Positions 17,496 through 26,797 of a stretch of 64,000 nt of DNA are shown here, piece by piece. How positions within the stretch are numbered: position 1 is the stretch's first letter; each line of letters opens with the position of its first letter. Below the pieces are notes generated by a model. The model searched no databases, was not told where the DNA came from, and worked only from the letters and a program-made list of their open reading frames with translations. The stretch is from Gammaproteobacteria bacterium (lineage in GTDB: Bacteria; Pseudomonadota; Gammaproteobacteria; Steroidobacterales; Steroidobacteraceae): positions 1-64,000 of the forward strand of contig CANIOW010000016.1 in the NCBI GenBank assembly GCA_947469285.1, read 5' to 3'. Both the position numbers and the translations under genes were made by a program.

Positions 17496-19718
17496 ATGAA
17501 CCTCAAGTGTGAAGCAATGCAGCAACAGGATGGCCAGATGGTCGCTCGATGGTTGCGGCGAATTCTGCCCGCCCTGCTCCTGGCCCAGTGCACGGCGTTT
17601 GCCTTGCCGGTGGCAGCGCAATCCCCACCCAACCGCCTGGAGGCCGTGGAGGTGCAGGCTTTGTCAGGGCAGCAGGTGCAGTTCCGACTGCGTACCAGCG
17701 GCCCTGCGCCGCAACCTTTGGCCTTTACCATCGATAAACCAGCCCGCATTTCGCTAGACCTGCCGGGCGTGTCGCTGGCGCTGGTGTCGCGGCGTATTGA
17801 TGTGAAGACGGGTGGTGTCGACAGCGTTGTCGCCGGTGAAGCCGGTGGCCGGACGCGCGTGGTGCTGAACCTCGACTCGATGCTCCCGTACGAAACGCAG
17901 GTGGAGGGTAATTCCGTGGTGATCACGGTGGGCGCGCCGCCGACCGGTGTGGCCGTGGCTGCCCGCGTGGCGGCACCAGAAGCCCAGTCGTCAACCTCGG
18001 CAGTGGCGACAACGCCCGCGGCGGCGGCTGCGCGCCGTATCGACAGCATTGATTTCCGTCGTGGCGCTGACGGCGCCGGACGGGTCATCGTTCGGCTGTC
18101 GGATCCGCGTACCCCGGTGAATGTGCGCCAGGAAGGCAGTCAGGTGGTGGTCGACTTCATCGACGCGACCCTGTCCGATGCCTTAGCCAAACGCTATGAC
18201 GTCACGGACTTCGCCACGCCTGTCACTTATATCGACGCGGTGCGTAATGAAGGCGCTGCGCGCCTCGTGATTGCCGCGGGCGCAGACTTTGAGCAGCTCG
18301 CCTACCAGAGCGACGACCAGTATGTGGTCGAGATTAAGCCGCCGGTGAAGACCAAAGCGGTGGCGGACGAACGCAAAGAATATGTGGGCGAACGCTTAAC
18401 GCTCAACTTCCAGGATATCGAGGTGCGCGCGGTGCTGCAGTTGCTGGCAGATACCAGCGGGCAGAACATCGTGGTCAGCGACTCGGTCTCCGGCAGTGTC
18501 ACGCTGCGGCTGCAGAACGTGCCTTGGGATCAGGCGCTGGATATCGTCATGCGCGCCAAGGGGCTCGACATGCGCCGGCAGGAAAATGTCATCCTGGTCG
18601 GTCCGGCCGAGGAGCTGGCCGCGCGCGAAAAAGCGGATCTCCAAGCCCGTAAGGACGTGCAGGAGCTGGCGCCGCTGCGCAGCGAATATCTGCAGGTGAA
18701 CTATGCCAAGGCCACGGATCTGGCAGCGCTCATCAAAGCGGGTGGCGGCTCCGCGGGTAATTCGTTGTTGTCTTCGCGTGGCAGCGTGGGTGTGGATGAA
18801 CGCACCAACACCTTGCTGCTACAAGATGTGCCCGAGAAGCTCACCGACATTCGGCGCCTCGTGGCAACGCTCGACATTGCGGTGCGTCAGGTACTGATCG
18901 AGTCGCGTATCGTTATCGTCAACGACGACTTCTCGCGCGAACTGGGGGTACGCCTTGGCGCGAACTACTTCGAGTCGCGCGGTGCTGACAAGGGGCTGTT
19001 TACGGTCGGTGGCTCCGCTTCGGGCACGAACACCGCCGTGGCCGGCGCGATTGAAAATCTGGCCAGCAGCGGCAGCATCTTTCCAGTCAAAGTGCCTACC
19101 GGAAGCACCAACTACACCGACCGCTACAACGTGAACCTGCCGGTGAGCAATCCGGCCGGCCGAGTGTCGTTGGCGCTGCTCGATTTCCCGTGGATGCTTG
19201 ACCTGGAACTGTCTGCCGCACAGGCCGAGGGTCGTGGCGAAATTGTGTCCTCGCCGCGGCTGATCACGGCCAACCAGCGTGAGGCCAGCATTGAACAAGG
19301 CGTAGAAATTCCCTATCAGGAGTCTTCGTCGTCCGGTGCCACCACCACGCAGTTCAAGAAAGCGGTGTTGTCGCTGCGCGTGAAGCCACAAATCACCCCG
19401 GACAACCGCATTATCCTGGACCTGACGATCAGCAAGGACAGTGTCGGCCAGTTGGTCGCCAGTGCCACCGGTGGCAATGTGCCGTCCATCGATACCCGCG
19501 TGATTACCACGCAGGTGTTGGTCAATGACGGCCAGACCGTCGTTCTCGGCGGCATCATGGAAACCGAGCAGCGCGAGTCGGAGCGCAAAGTGCCCGTGCT
19601 AGGCGACGTGCCGGGCCTTGGGAATTTGTTTAAGAGCAAGACGCGCACGCACAACAAGAAAGAGTTGCTCATCTTCGTCACGCCGAAGATATTGCGCGAG
19701 GGCGTTAGCCTCTACTGA
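17496..19718 (+). CDS. pilQ: Type IV pilus secretin PilQ
   Basis: The 740-residue outer-membrane secretin gates pilus passage. After a signal peptide (cleavage near 'VAAQ' at about residue 42) come two AMIN domains that bind peptidoglycan (about 45-130 and 185-260). An STN/N0 domain starts at 'LTLNFQDIEVRAVLQLLAD', then come an N1 domain and the secretin domain with 'VSSPRLITANQREASIEQG' and the closing 'KKELLIFVTPKIL'. The ATG follows GGGGAGA. AroK starts 2 nt after the stop. Confidence 0.96.
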   Translation: MNLKCEAMQQQDGQMVARWLRRILPALLLAQCTAFALPVAAQSPPNRLEAVEVQALSGQQVQFRLRTSGPAPQPLAFTIDKPARISLDLPGVSLALVSRRIDVKTGGVDSVVAGEAGGRTRVVLNLDSMLPYETQVEGNSVVITVGAPPTGVAVAARVAAPEAQSSTSAVATTPAAAAARRIDSIDFRRGADGAGRVIVRLSDPRTPVNVRQEGSQVVVDFIDATLSDALAKRYDVTDFATPVTYIDAVRNEGAARLVIAAGADFEQLAYQSDDQYVVEIKPPVKTKAVADERKEYVGERLTLNFQDIEVRAVLQLLADTSGQNIVVSDSVSGSVTLRLQNVPWDQALDIVMRAKGLDMRRQENVILVGPAEELAAREKADLQARKDVQELAPLRSEYLQVNYAKATDLAALIKAGGGSAGNSLLSSRGSVGVDERTNTLLLQDVPEKLTDIRRLVATLDIAVRQVLIESRIVIVNDDFSRELGVRLGANYFESRGADKGLFTVGGSASGTNTAVAGAIENLASSGSIFPVKVPTGSTNYTDRYNVNLPVSNPAGRVSLALLDFPWMLDLELSAAQAEGRGEIVSSPRLITANQREASIEQGVEIPYQESSSSGATTTQFKKAVLSLRVKPQITPDNRIILDLTISKDSVGQLVASATGGNVPSIDTRVITTQVLVNDGQTVVLGGIMETEQRESERKVPVLGDVPGLGNLFKSKTRTHNKKELLIFVTPKILREGVSLY

Positions 19719-19720
19719 CC

Positions 19721-20296
19721 GTGCGCAGCCTGTTTTTGGTCGGACCCATGGGGTCCGGTAAAACGGCCGTGGGACGTGCGGCTGCACGGTTGCTGCAGCT
19801 GCAGTTCGTGGACAGCGACGCGGAGATCGAGCGTACTACCGGCGTCGACATCACCTACATCTTCGAACGCGAAGGTGAGGCGGGCTTCCGCGAACGCGAG
19901 GCGGAAGCCATCGCTGAACTTACCAATCGGACGGGGTGTCTGTTGTCGACCGGCGGCGGTGCGGTGCTCTTACCGCAAAACCGCGCCGTGCTCCACGAGC
20001 GCGGGTTCGTGGTCTATCTGCATACGTCCGTCACCGAGCAAACCGAGCGCACCGCCCATGGCCAGCACCGGCCGCTGTTGCAGGGCGCGGCCGACCCCTA
20101 TGCCCGGTTGGCGGAACTGATGATGTTTCGTGAGCCTTTGTATCGGGAGGTGGCGCACGCCGTGGTCAGCACCGACCGGCGCAAGGTGCAGTCCGTGGCG
20201 GAGGACGTGGCGGCGGCCTACCGCGCCGCGCTGGCGTTGCCGGAACCACTGCCTGATGCCGTAGACTTAAGCCTTCCCGAGCCCCCGGCGTCCTGA
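19721..20296 (+). CDS. aroK: Shikimate kinase
   Basis: The 191-residue kinase phosphorylates shikimate in the aromatic amino acid pathway. The Walker A motif is 'GPMGSGKT' (8-15), the shikimate-binding Asp is in 'FVDSDAEIE', and 'STGGGAVL' is the glycine-rich loop. It starts with GTG, 2 nt after pilQ. The C-terminal extension past the kinase core is slightly longer than usual. The pilQ-aroK-aroB order is the common gammaproteobacterial one. Confidence 0.95.
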   Translation: MRSLFLVGPMGSGKTAVGRAAARLLQLQFVDSDAEIERTTGVDITYIFEREGEAGFREREAEAIAELTNRTGCLLSTGGGAVLLPQNRAVLHERGFVVYLHTSVTEQTERTAHGQHRPLLQGAADPYARLAELMMFREPLYREVAHAVVSTDRRKVQSVAEDVAAAYRAALALPEPLPDAVDLSLPEPPAS

Positions 20297-20334
20297 CGCC
20301 CGCTCCTTGCCCTTCGCAACCACGCCGCGCCGCC

Positions 20335-21435
20335 ATGCCTCCGCCTGTCCAAAGACTCGATGTCGTTCTGCCGGACGCCCGGTATCCGATTCACATCGGT
20401 AGCGGACTGCTGGCTGCACCGCGGACCTGGTGTGCCGAGCTGCCTGCCGGGCCGCTGCTGGTGGTGTCCAACCCCACCGTCGCGCCGCTATATCTTGACC
20501 AGTTGCTGCTGGCCCTGCGCAGCGTGCACCCCGAGCGGCGAGTGCACGTGTGTCTGGTGCCGGATGGTGAGGCGCATAAATCGCTGGCCACATTGGCCTT
20601 GGTGTTCGACGCGCTGGTGGCGCACCGCATTCCACGGGACGGTGGTCTGGTGGCCCTGGGCGGGGGGGTTATCGGCGATCTCACCGGTTTTGCGGCCGCC
20701 ACCTGGCAGCGTGGTGTGGCCTGCGTGCAGATCCCCACCACCTTGCTGGCCCAAGTCGACAGTTCGGTCGGCGGTAAAACCGCCGTCAACCATCCTGGTG
20801 GCAAGAATCTCATTGGCGCCTTTCACCAGCCCGCGCTGGTGGTGGCAGACACGGCGACACTGGCCACGCTGCCGACGCGTGAGTTTGCGGCGGGCCTGGC
20901 CGAGGTGGCCAAATACGGCTTCATCCAAGATGCCGCGTTCATTGACTGGCTGGAGGCGAATGCTGTGGCGCTTTGTGCGCGCGACCCCGCCGCACTGGCG
21001 TACGCCATTCGGCGCAGTTGTGAGATGAAAGCGCATTTGGTCGCTATCGATGAGCGCGAGCAGGGCCCGCGGGCGCTGCTCAACCTGGGGCACACCTTTG
21101 GTCATGCTTTCGAGGCCGGTGCCGGTTATGGCCAGTTCCTGCATGGGGAAGCGGTGGCTATCGGGATGGTCTTGGCAGCGGGGTTGTCGCAGCGCCTGGG
21201 CTGGCTAACGCTGGCAGAGGTGCAACGCGTACGTGCCCTGCTAGAAGCCTTGGGCCTGCCAGTGCTGCCCCCACGCCTGGGAGTGGAGCGCACGCTCGAC
21301 TTGATGCGTCTGGATAAGAAAGTACTGCAAGGCCAGTTGCGGCTGGTGCTGCTGCGCCGCTTGGGCGAGGGCGTGGTGACAGCAGATTATCCTCACGCAG
21401 CATTGCTCGCCGAATTGCAGGCGTCGGTCGCATGA
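20335..21435 (+). CDS. aroB: 3-dehydroquinate synthase
   Basis: The 366-residue NAD- and zinc-dependent enzyme makes 3-dehydroquinate from DAHP. 'GGGVIGDLTGFAAATWQRG' is the NAD/phosphate motif, and 'IPTTLLAQVDSSVGGKTAVNH' and 'LNLGHTFGHAFE' hold the metal ligands and the catalytic Lys. It is followed by dgt with a 4-nt ATGA overlap. Confidence 0.97.
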   Translation: MPPPVQRLDVVLPDARYPIHIGSGLLAAPRTWCAELPAGPLLVVSNPTVAPLYLDQLLLALRSVHPERRVHVCLVPDGEAHKSLATLALVFDALVAHRIPRDGGLVALGGGVIGDLTGFAAATWQRGVACVQIPTTLLAQVDSSVGGKTAVNHPGGKNLIGAFHQPALVVADTATLATLPTREFAAGLAEVAKYGFIQDAAFIDWLEANAVALCARDPAALAYAIRRSCEMKAHLVAIDEREQGPRALLNLGHTFGHAFEAGAGYGQFLHGEAVAIGMVLAAGLSQRLGWLTLAEVQRVRALLEALGLPVLPPRLGVERTLDLMRLDKKVLQGQLRLVLLRRLGEGVVTADYPHAALLAELQASVA

Positions 21436-22604
21436 GTGGCCTCCTGCGACCGGACCCCGACTGCGGACTGGCGCCATATGCGCAACATGAAGCAGGTTCG
21501 GTCGGGCGTTTGCATGCGGAAGCCGGGCCGGGGCTGCGTGGCGAATTTCAACGTGATCGCGATCGTATCGTGCACAGCAGCGCTTTTCGCCGCCTGGTCT
21601 ACAAGACACAGGTGTTTGTTAACCACGAGGGCGATCTATACCGCACTCGTTTAACGCATTCTTTGGAAGTGGCGCAGGTGGCGCGCTCGGTGGCGCGGGT
21701 GTTGCGCCTCAATGAAGCGCTGTGCGAGGCCATCTCATTGGCCCATGATCTGGGACATACGCCGTTCGGGCATGCCGGTCAGGATGCGTTGAATGAATGC
21801 ATGCGCGACTATGGCGGCTTCGAACACAACCTGCAGAGTCTGCGGGTGGTGGATGAGCTGGAAGAGAAATACGCGGCTTTCCCCGGTTTGAATCTCACCT
21901 TTGAAACGCGGGAAGGCATTCTCAAGCACTGCAGCACGCGCAATGCGGCGCCTCTGGGCGAGGTGGGGCGGCGTTTTCTGGAGCGCCGCCAGCCGTCGCT
22001 AGAAGCGCAGCTGGCTAATGTGGCCGATGAGGTGGCATATAACCACCATGACGTTGACGACGGTCTGCGCGCTGGACTGATCGAGCTCGACGAGCTGGAT
22101 CAGGTCGGTTTGTTTCGCCGGCACCACGCGGCGGTGCGTGCGGCGCATGCGGGCCTGGCAGAGCGGCGGCTCATCTATGAGGTGGTGCGACGCATGATCA
22201 ATGAAGTGATCACCGATCTGACCACCGCCACCCAGGAACGACTCGTCGCGGCGGCCCCCGCCAATGTCGAAGCGGTGCGTGCGGCGGGCGAATCGTTGGT
22301 CGGTTTCAGCCCTGCCATTGCGGCCGACCATCTGGCGCTCAAGCAGTTCCTGCGGGAGCGGGTCTACCGCCATTTCCGGGTCGTGCGCATGACCACCAAG
22401 GCGCAACGCACGCTCAAAGACCTGTTTCGTGGTTACTTTGAGGATGTCCGGCTGCTGCCGGGTGAACACTGCGAAGCCGCGTATCGGCTGGAGGCCATCG
22501 ACGGCGAGGCCGGGCGGGCGCGGGCCGTGGCGGACTATATTGCTGGCATGACGGACCGTTTTGCGATCAGCGAGCACTCACGCCTTTACGACCCGGCGGT
22601 TTAA
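21432..22604 (+). CDS. dgt: dGTPase-like HD-domain triphosphohydrolase
   Basis: The 390-residue protein has the HD-domain metal ligands in 'RLTHSLEVAQVARSVAR' and 'SLAHDLGHTPFGHAG', then 'NVADEVAYNHHDVDDGLRAG'. It matches the short Dgt-like group that hydrolyses dNTPs to nucleoside and triphosphate. It is coupled to aroB by an overlap and appears to end the pil-aro operon. Confidence 0.94.
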   Translation: MSGLLRPDPDCGLAPYAQHEAGSVGRLHAEAGPGLRGEFQRDRDRIVHSSAFRRLVYKTQVFVNHEGDLYRTRLTHSLEVAQVARSVARVLRLNEALCEAISLAHDLGHTPFGHAGQDALNECMRDYGGFEHNLQSLRVVDELEEKYAAFPGLNLTFETREGILKHCSTRNAAPLGEVGRRFLERRQPSLEAQLANVADEVAYNHHDVDDGLRAGLIELDELDQVGLFRRHHAAVRAAHAGLAERRLIYEVVRRMINEVITDLTTATQERLVAAAPANVEAVRAAGESLVGFSPAIAADHLALKQFLRERVYRHFRVVRMTTKAQRTLKDLFRGYFEDVRLLPGEHCEAAYRLEAIDGEAGRARAVADYIAGMTDRFAISEHSRLYDPAV

Positions 22605-22640
22605 TGCGCGCTGGCGCAGGTGCAGGTGTAGTTCGTAATA

Positions 22641-22667
22641 GGAAAGTGCGCAGACTACGCATTTTCC
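22641..22667. promoter_or_regulatory. Inverted repeat in the dgt-Rieske gap
   Basis: GGAAAGTGCG and CGCATTTTCC are 10-bp arms with one G-U-compatible mismatch around a 7-nt spacer. It lies 37 nt after dgt and about 110 nt before the oxygenase gene, so it may be an operator or part of a terminator. Confidence 0.4.
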
Positions 22668-22684
22668 ACGACTTGGGTTAAAAG

Positions 22685-22700
22685 AAGGCGTTTTCGCCTT
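22685..22700 (+). terminator. Short hairpin after dgt
   Basis: AAGGCG and CGCCTT flank TTTT, followed by TCC. It is compact and lies between dgt and the catabolic block; it may terminate the pil-aro-dgt transcript. Confidence 0.4.
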
Positions 22701-22779
22701 TCCAATCCGCCTACGTATTACGATAATGCTAACATCGGCATCGGGCCCGGCAGTACGCACTGGAGCCTTAGGGGGTTCA

Positions 22780-23868
22780 ATGGCCACGACGAAAGATTAC
22801 GGCTTGGGTGAATACACCTTTCCGCGCGGGTGGTTCATGGTGGCAGACGCCACCACAGTGACCGCCATTCCCAAAGCGGTGCGCTTTTTTGGTACCGACT
22901 TTGCGCTCTACCGTGGCAAGACCAGTGGTAAGGCCATCCTCCTCGATGCCTATTGCCCGCACATGGGCACCCACATCGCCAAGAACACCACCTCGTATGC
23001 CGTGCTCGACGGTCAGGTCGAGGGAGATTCCATTCGTTGTCCCTACCATGCCTGGCGCTTTGGACCGGATGGAAAGTGCGACCACATTCCCTACTACGAT
23101 GGCCCCATTCCGAAGGCGGCGAGTGTGCGCTCTTGGCCGGTGATGGAGACGATGGGGTGCGTGTATGTGTGGTACGACCCGGAAGGGGGCGAGCCGGACT
23201 ACGCCGTGCCCTCGCATCCTGAATGGGATGACCCGCAATGGGTGCGCTGGAAAATCGACGATCTCGGTGAGCTGCACGCGCATCCGCAGGAAATTATCGA
23301 CAACATCACCGACCTCACGCATCTCGGTCCCATCCACGGCTCTACGGTGGAATATTTCGAGAACGAATTTCGTGGCCCACAGGCGATCCAGCGTCAGGGC
23401 GGCGGACACCGCACACTGGTCTCTGCTGACGGTTCGCTGCTGCACACCGACACTTGGTATACGGGCCCTGGCATTCTCTACTCGAGTGTTCGCGGTTTTT
23501 ACGACGCCCTCATGTACATCACGCACACGCCCGTCGAAGACGGCTCGGTTTATGTGTGGCATGGGCTGATGGTGAAATCGGCGCACGCGGTGGCCACGGC
23601 GGAAGACGTGACGAACGCACGTCTGTTCCAGGAAGCCAGCCGCCTGGCGTTCGCGCAGGACTTCGAGGTGTGGTCGTCCAAGCGCCCCTGTTTGCAAGTG
23701 TTGCAGTTACCCACCGACGGACCCTTTCACAAAGCACGCGCTTGGTACAAACAGTTCTTTCAGCCGCGCAGCAAGGCGGCGGAACTGTGTAAACAAGTCG
23801 ATGGCGTCTATACCGTCAAGGGCATGCCAGCGGCGCCGGCATCCGCCAAGGTCGGCCAGCGTTACTGA
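22780..23868 (+). CDS. Rieske non-heme iron oxygenase, KshA-like (3-ketosteroid 9-alpha-hydroxylase type)
   Basis: The 362-residue oxygenase component has a Rieske cluster motif with Cys59-x-His61 and Cys87-x2-His90 and a mononuclear iron site in 'NITDLTHLGPIH', with the Asn175-x2-Asp178-x2-His181-x4-His186 pattern. It resembles KshA and related proteobacterial steroid oxygenases, which need a separate reductase; no reductase gene is in the window. The Rieske loop between the two half-motifs is 25 residues, longer than in classical KshA. The ATG at 22780 follows AGGGGG; an in-frame ATG further upstream has no such support. It leads an operon with two acyl-CoA dehydrogenases. Confidence 0.85.
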   Translation: MATTKDYGLGEYTFPRGWFMVADATTVTAIPKAVRFFGTDFALYRGKTSGKAILLDAYCPHMGTHIAKNTTSYAVLDGQVEGDSIRCPYHAWRFGPDGKCDHIPYYDGPIPKAASVRSWPVMETMGCVYVWYDPEGGEPDYAVPSHPEWDDPQWVRWKIDDLGELHAHPQEIIDNITDLTHLGPIHGSTVEYFENEFRGPQAIQRQGGGHRTLVSADGSLLHTDTWYTGPGILYSSVRGFYDALMYITHTPVEDGSVYVWHGLMVKSAHAVATAEDVTNARLFQEASRLAFAQDFEVWSSKRPCLQVLQLPTDGPFHKARAWYKQFFQPRSKAAELCKQVDGVYTVKGMPAAPASAKVGQRY

Positions 23869-23888
23869 ACCTAGCAGCTGTTGCCACC

Positions 23889-25055
23889 ATGCAGTTTGTC
23901 TTCACCGAAGAACAGATACTCATTCGCGATACCGCGCGCGAGTTCTGCAATGAACACGCCACCTCGGCCCGGGTGCGCGCGGCCTTGGCGGCGCCGGGCG
24001 GCTACGAACCAGCGCTGTGGTCCGAGCTGCTGACGATGGGCTGGGCCGGTATTGCCGTGCCGGAAGCCTATGGCGGCAGTGGTTTGGGTTGGGTGGAGCT
24101 GTGCCTGCTGCAGGCAGAGCAAGGGCGCCGGTTGGTGCCGTCACCGTTTTTTGCCACCGCTGCGCTGGCCGCGCCGTTATGGCTGCAGGTGGCCACGGCC
24201 GCACAACAAGCCGAATGGCTGCCAGCGCTGGTAAGCGGCGCGCACCAGTTTGCCTGTGCGGTGACGGGTGCCGGAGGACAGCCCGGCGCCACCGGCCTGA
24301 CCGCCACCCTGACCCCCCATCGTGCAGGCGGTTACCGACTGACCGGCGCTGCCAATTACGTCATTCATGGCCAGACCGCCGACAGCTTGCTGGTGGCCGC
24401 CCGTGCGCCTGGCAGTACCGGTGACGCTGGACTGAGTCTGGTGCGCGTGCCGGCCGATGCGCGGGGCGTCACTCGTACAGCGCAGGTGATGCTCGACTTA
24501 ACACGCCCGATGTCACGCGTGGAGTTTCACGCCGTGGATTTGCCCGCCGAGCAGGTGCTGGGCACGGCCGAAGCAGCAGGCCCGGCACTGGCCACCGTCT
24601 TGCAGCTGGCGCGCATTGCACTGGCGGCCGAGTGTGTGGGTGGCGCGGAATATGTGCTGGAAATGACCACGGACTATGCCCGCCAGCGGGTGCAGTTTGG
24701 TCGCCCGATTGGCAGCTTCCAGGCGGTCAAACACCGCTTGGCCGACATGATGGTGGCGGTGGAGGCGGCGAAATCGGCAGCTTGGTATGCCGCCTGCGTC
24801 GCGGCGGAGTCGCCCGCGGAGCTGCCGGAAGCGGCGGCTATTGCCAAGAGCAACTGCAGCGACGCATTTTTTAACTGCGCCGCCAACGGGATCCAGCTGC
24901 ATGGCGGCATTGGCTACACTTGGGACCACGACGCCCATCTGTACTTCAAGCGTGCGCGCGCTGCCGCCACGCTGCTCGGCAGTCCCGCATGGCAGCGTGA
25001 GCAGCTCGCCACGTTGATGGGGCTTGGCGCGAGCGCGGCGCCCCCGGTGTACTGA
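23889..25055 (+). CDS. Acyl-CoA dehydrogenase subunit (heteromeric steroid type)
   Basis: The 388-residue protein has the acyl-CoA dehydrogenase layout: an alpha-helical N domain ('MGWAGIAVPEAYGGSGLGWV'), a beta middle domain, and a C domain with 'YARQRVQFGRPIGSFQAVKH' and 'QLHGGIGYTWDHDAHLYFK'. Its C-terminal 'GYTWDHD' block and the tandem partner gene resemble the FadE/ChsE-type subunits that form alpha2beta2 enzymes for steroid side chains or rings. Flavin-binding residues (RxxFGRP, QLHGG) are kept here. It lies 20 nt after the Rieske gene and 19 nt before the next dehydrogenase. Confidence 0.85.
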   Translation: MQFVFTEEQILIRDTAREFCNEHATSARVRAALAAPGGYEPALWSELLTMGWAGIAVPEAYGGSGLGWVELCLLQAEQGRRLVPSPFFATAALAAPLWLQVATAAQQAEWLPALVSGAHQFACAVTGAGGQPGATGLTATLTPHRAGGYRLTGAANYVIHGQTADSLLVAARAPGSTGDAGLSLVRVPADARGVTRTAQVMLDLTRPMSRVEFHAVDLPAEQVLGTAEAAGPALATVLQLARIALAAECVGGAEYVLEMTTDYARQRVQFGRPIGSFQAVKHRLADMMVAVEAAKSAAWYAACVAAESPAELPEAAAIAKSNCSDAFFNCAANGIQLHGGIGYTWDHDAHLYFKRARAAATLLGSPAWQREQLATLMGLGASAAPPVY

Positions 25056-25074
25056 TGCCAAGGCAGCTACCGAC

Positions 25075-26259
25075 ATGAAACTGGGTTTTACTCCTACTCA
25101 GGAAGCCTTTCGCCGCGATGCCGCGGCGTGGCTGGAAGCGCAGCTGTCTGGCGCTTTCAGCGATCTGCGTGGTGTCACCGGCCAAATGGCACTGCTAGAG
25201 CGGCGCATCGAGTGGGAGCAGGCGCTCGGTCGGGAGCGCTTCAGCGCCATTGGTTGGCCCGAGCAGTTCGGTGGTCGCGATGCCACGCTGGGCGAACAGG
25301 TGATCTTCGCCGAAGAGTATGCGCGGGCCGGCGCGCCCGGACGCGTGGGGCACATGGGGATTGAGCTGGCCGGCCCCACCTTGCTCGCCTTTGGTACCGA
25401 CGCGCAGAAGCAGCGTTTCCTGCTGCCCATCGCGCGGGGTGAAGAATTCTGGTGCCAGGGCTATTCAGAACCCAATGCCGGTAGCGATCTGGCCAATGTG
25501 CGCACCCACGCAGCGTTGGTAGACACACCCACAGGACCGCGTTGGCAGGTCAATGGTCAAAAAATCTGGACTTCACTCGCCACCTTCGCGCACTGGGCGT
25601 TTGTCGTTTGCCGTACGGAGCCGGGTACGCAGGGCCATAAAGGCCTGTCTTATCTACTGGTGCCGACGCAACAACCTGGCGTCACCATCCGTCCGATCCG
25701 GCAGATGAACGGTGAGGCCGAGTTCAACGAAACGTTCTTTGCTGATGCGCTGACGGACGCCGACAATATCGTGGGTGCGCCGGGTGGCGGCTGGGCGGTG
25801 GCCATGGGGACACTCGCCTTTGAACGTGGCGTGTCCACGCTGGCCCAGCAGATGTCCTTCCGTAATGAACTCGATCGCCTGGTGGCGGCGGCCAAGGCCA
25901 ACGGCGCCGCACGCGACCCGGGTTTGCGCTTGCGGCTGGCCGACGCCTACAGCGGTTTGCGCATCATGCGTTACAGCGCGCTACGCATGCTCAGCCAGAC
26001 GGACGGCGGCGAGTTGAGTGGCGCTGCCTTCACCTACAAGATTTACTGGGCCACCTGGCGCAAGAAGCTGGGTGAGTTGATCATGGATGTGCTTGGACCG
26101 GAAGGCGAAATTGCCCGCGGTCTGCCCTATGAATGGGCGGAATTGCAAGGCGTGTTCTTTTCATCGCGGTCCGACACTATTTACGGCGGTACCAACCAGA
26201 TCCAGCGCAATCTCATTGCCGAGCGTGCCCTCGGGCTGCCCCGCGAGCCGCGTGGTTGA
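25075..26259 (+). CDS. Acyl-CoA dehydrogenase, partner subunit
   Basis: The 394-residue paralogue has 'GWPEQFGGRDATLGEQVIF' in the N domain, 'CQGYSEPNAGSDLANVRT' in the flavin-contact strand and 'YGGTNQIQRNLIAERALG' at the C-terminus. Where medium-chain enzymes have the catalytic Glu in YEGT, this protein has YGGT (370-373). Glu250 in 'LAFERG' occupies the alternative base position known from isovaleryl- and long-chain-type enzymes. With the preceding subunit it should form a heteromer that desaturates a bulky acyl-CoA. I chose the ATG at 25075. Confidence 0.85.
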   Translation: MKLGFTPTQEAFRRDAAAWLEAQLSGAFSDLRGVTGQMALLERRIEWEQALGRERFSAIGWPEQFGGRDATLGEQVIFAEEYARAGAPGRVGHMGIELAGPTLLAFGTDAQKQRFLLPIARGEEFWCQGYSEPNAGSDLANVRTHAALVDTPTGPRWQVNGQKIWTSLATFAHWAFVVCRTEPGTQGHKGLSYLLVPTQQPGVTIRPIRQMNGEAEFNETFFADALTDADNIVGAPGGGWAVAMGTLAFERGVSTLAQQMSFRNELDRLVAAAKANGAARDPGLRLRLADAYSGLRIMRYSALRMLSQTDGGELSGAAFTYKIYWATWRKKLGELIMDVLGPEGEIARGLPYEWAELQGVFFSSRSDTIYGGTNQIQRNLIAERALGLPREPRG

Positions 26260-26293
26260 TCGTGCTAGCCTGTACTCCTCCCAAGAGAGTCCT

Positions 26294-26797
26294 ATGAACC
26301 GAACCCGAGCACAGGCGACACCACTGGCGTCCAAGCCAGAGCTTTACGCCACGGATGACATCGACCGCAAGATCATTGCCTTGCTGCGCGCCAACGGCCG
26401 CGCCACTAACCAGCAAATAGCGCGCAGCCTGAAGATTGCCGCTACCACGGTCAGTGGCCGTATCCGCCGCCTGGAACAGACCAAGGCCATGCGGGTGGTG
26501 GCCGTGTCGGATTTCTCGGCACTGGGCTACAAGGTGTTGCTGGCAGTGGGTATCGAAGTGCAAGGACGAGCGGCACAAGACGTCGCCGAAGAGCTAGCGC
26601 TGTTCCCGGAAGTGTTTGCGGCGCACCTCATGACTGGGGCGCGTGATATTGAGATTCTGGTGGCGCTACACGACTTGGCAGAGCTGCAGCCGTTCCTGAT
26701 GGAAAAAATAACGCGCGTTAAGGGCATTCGCAGCATGACCGCGGGTATTGCTGCCGACATCGTTAAGTTCAACTTTGACGTAGCACCCATCCGATGA
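26294..26797 (+). CDS. Lrp/AsnC-family transcriptional regulator (first of a tandem pair)
   Basis: The 167-residue protein has an N-terminal helix-turn-helix in 'DRKIIALLRANGRATNQQIA' followed by 'TVSGRIRRLEQ' (about 24-62) and a C-terminal RAM/AsnC effector domain that ends at 'VKFNFDVAPIR'. The start is the ATG after AAGAGAGTCCT. It overlaps the second regulator by 4 nt and sits 34 nt after the dehydrogenase gene, so it is probably co-transcribed with the catabolic genes. The ligand may be a CoA ester or pathway acid, which is inference. Confidence 0.88.
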   Translation: MNRTRAQATPLASKPELYATDDIDRKIIALLRANGRATNQQIARSLKIAATTVSGRIRRLEQTKAMRVVAVSDFSALGYKVLLAVGIEVQGRAAQDVAEELALFPEVFAAHLMTGARDIEILVALHDLAELQPFLMEKITRVKGIRSMTAGIAADIVKFNFDVAPIR

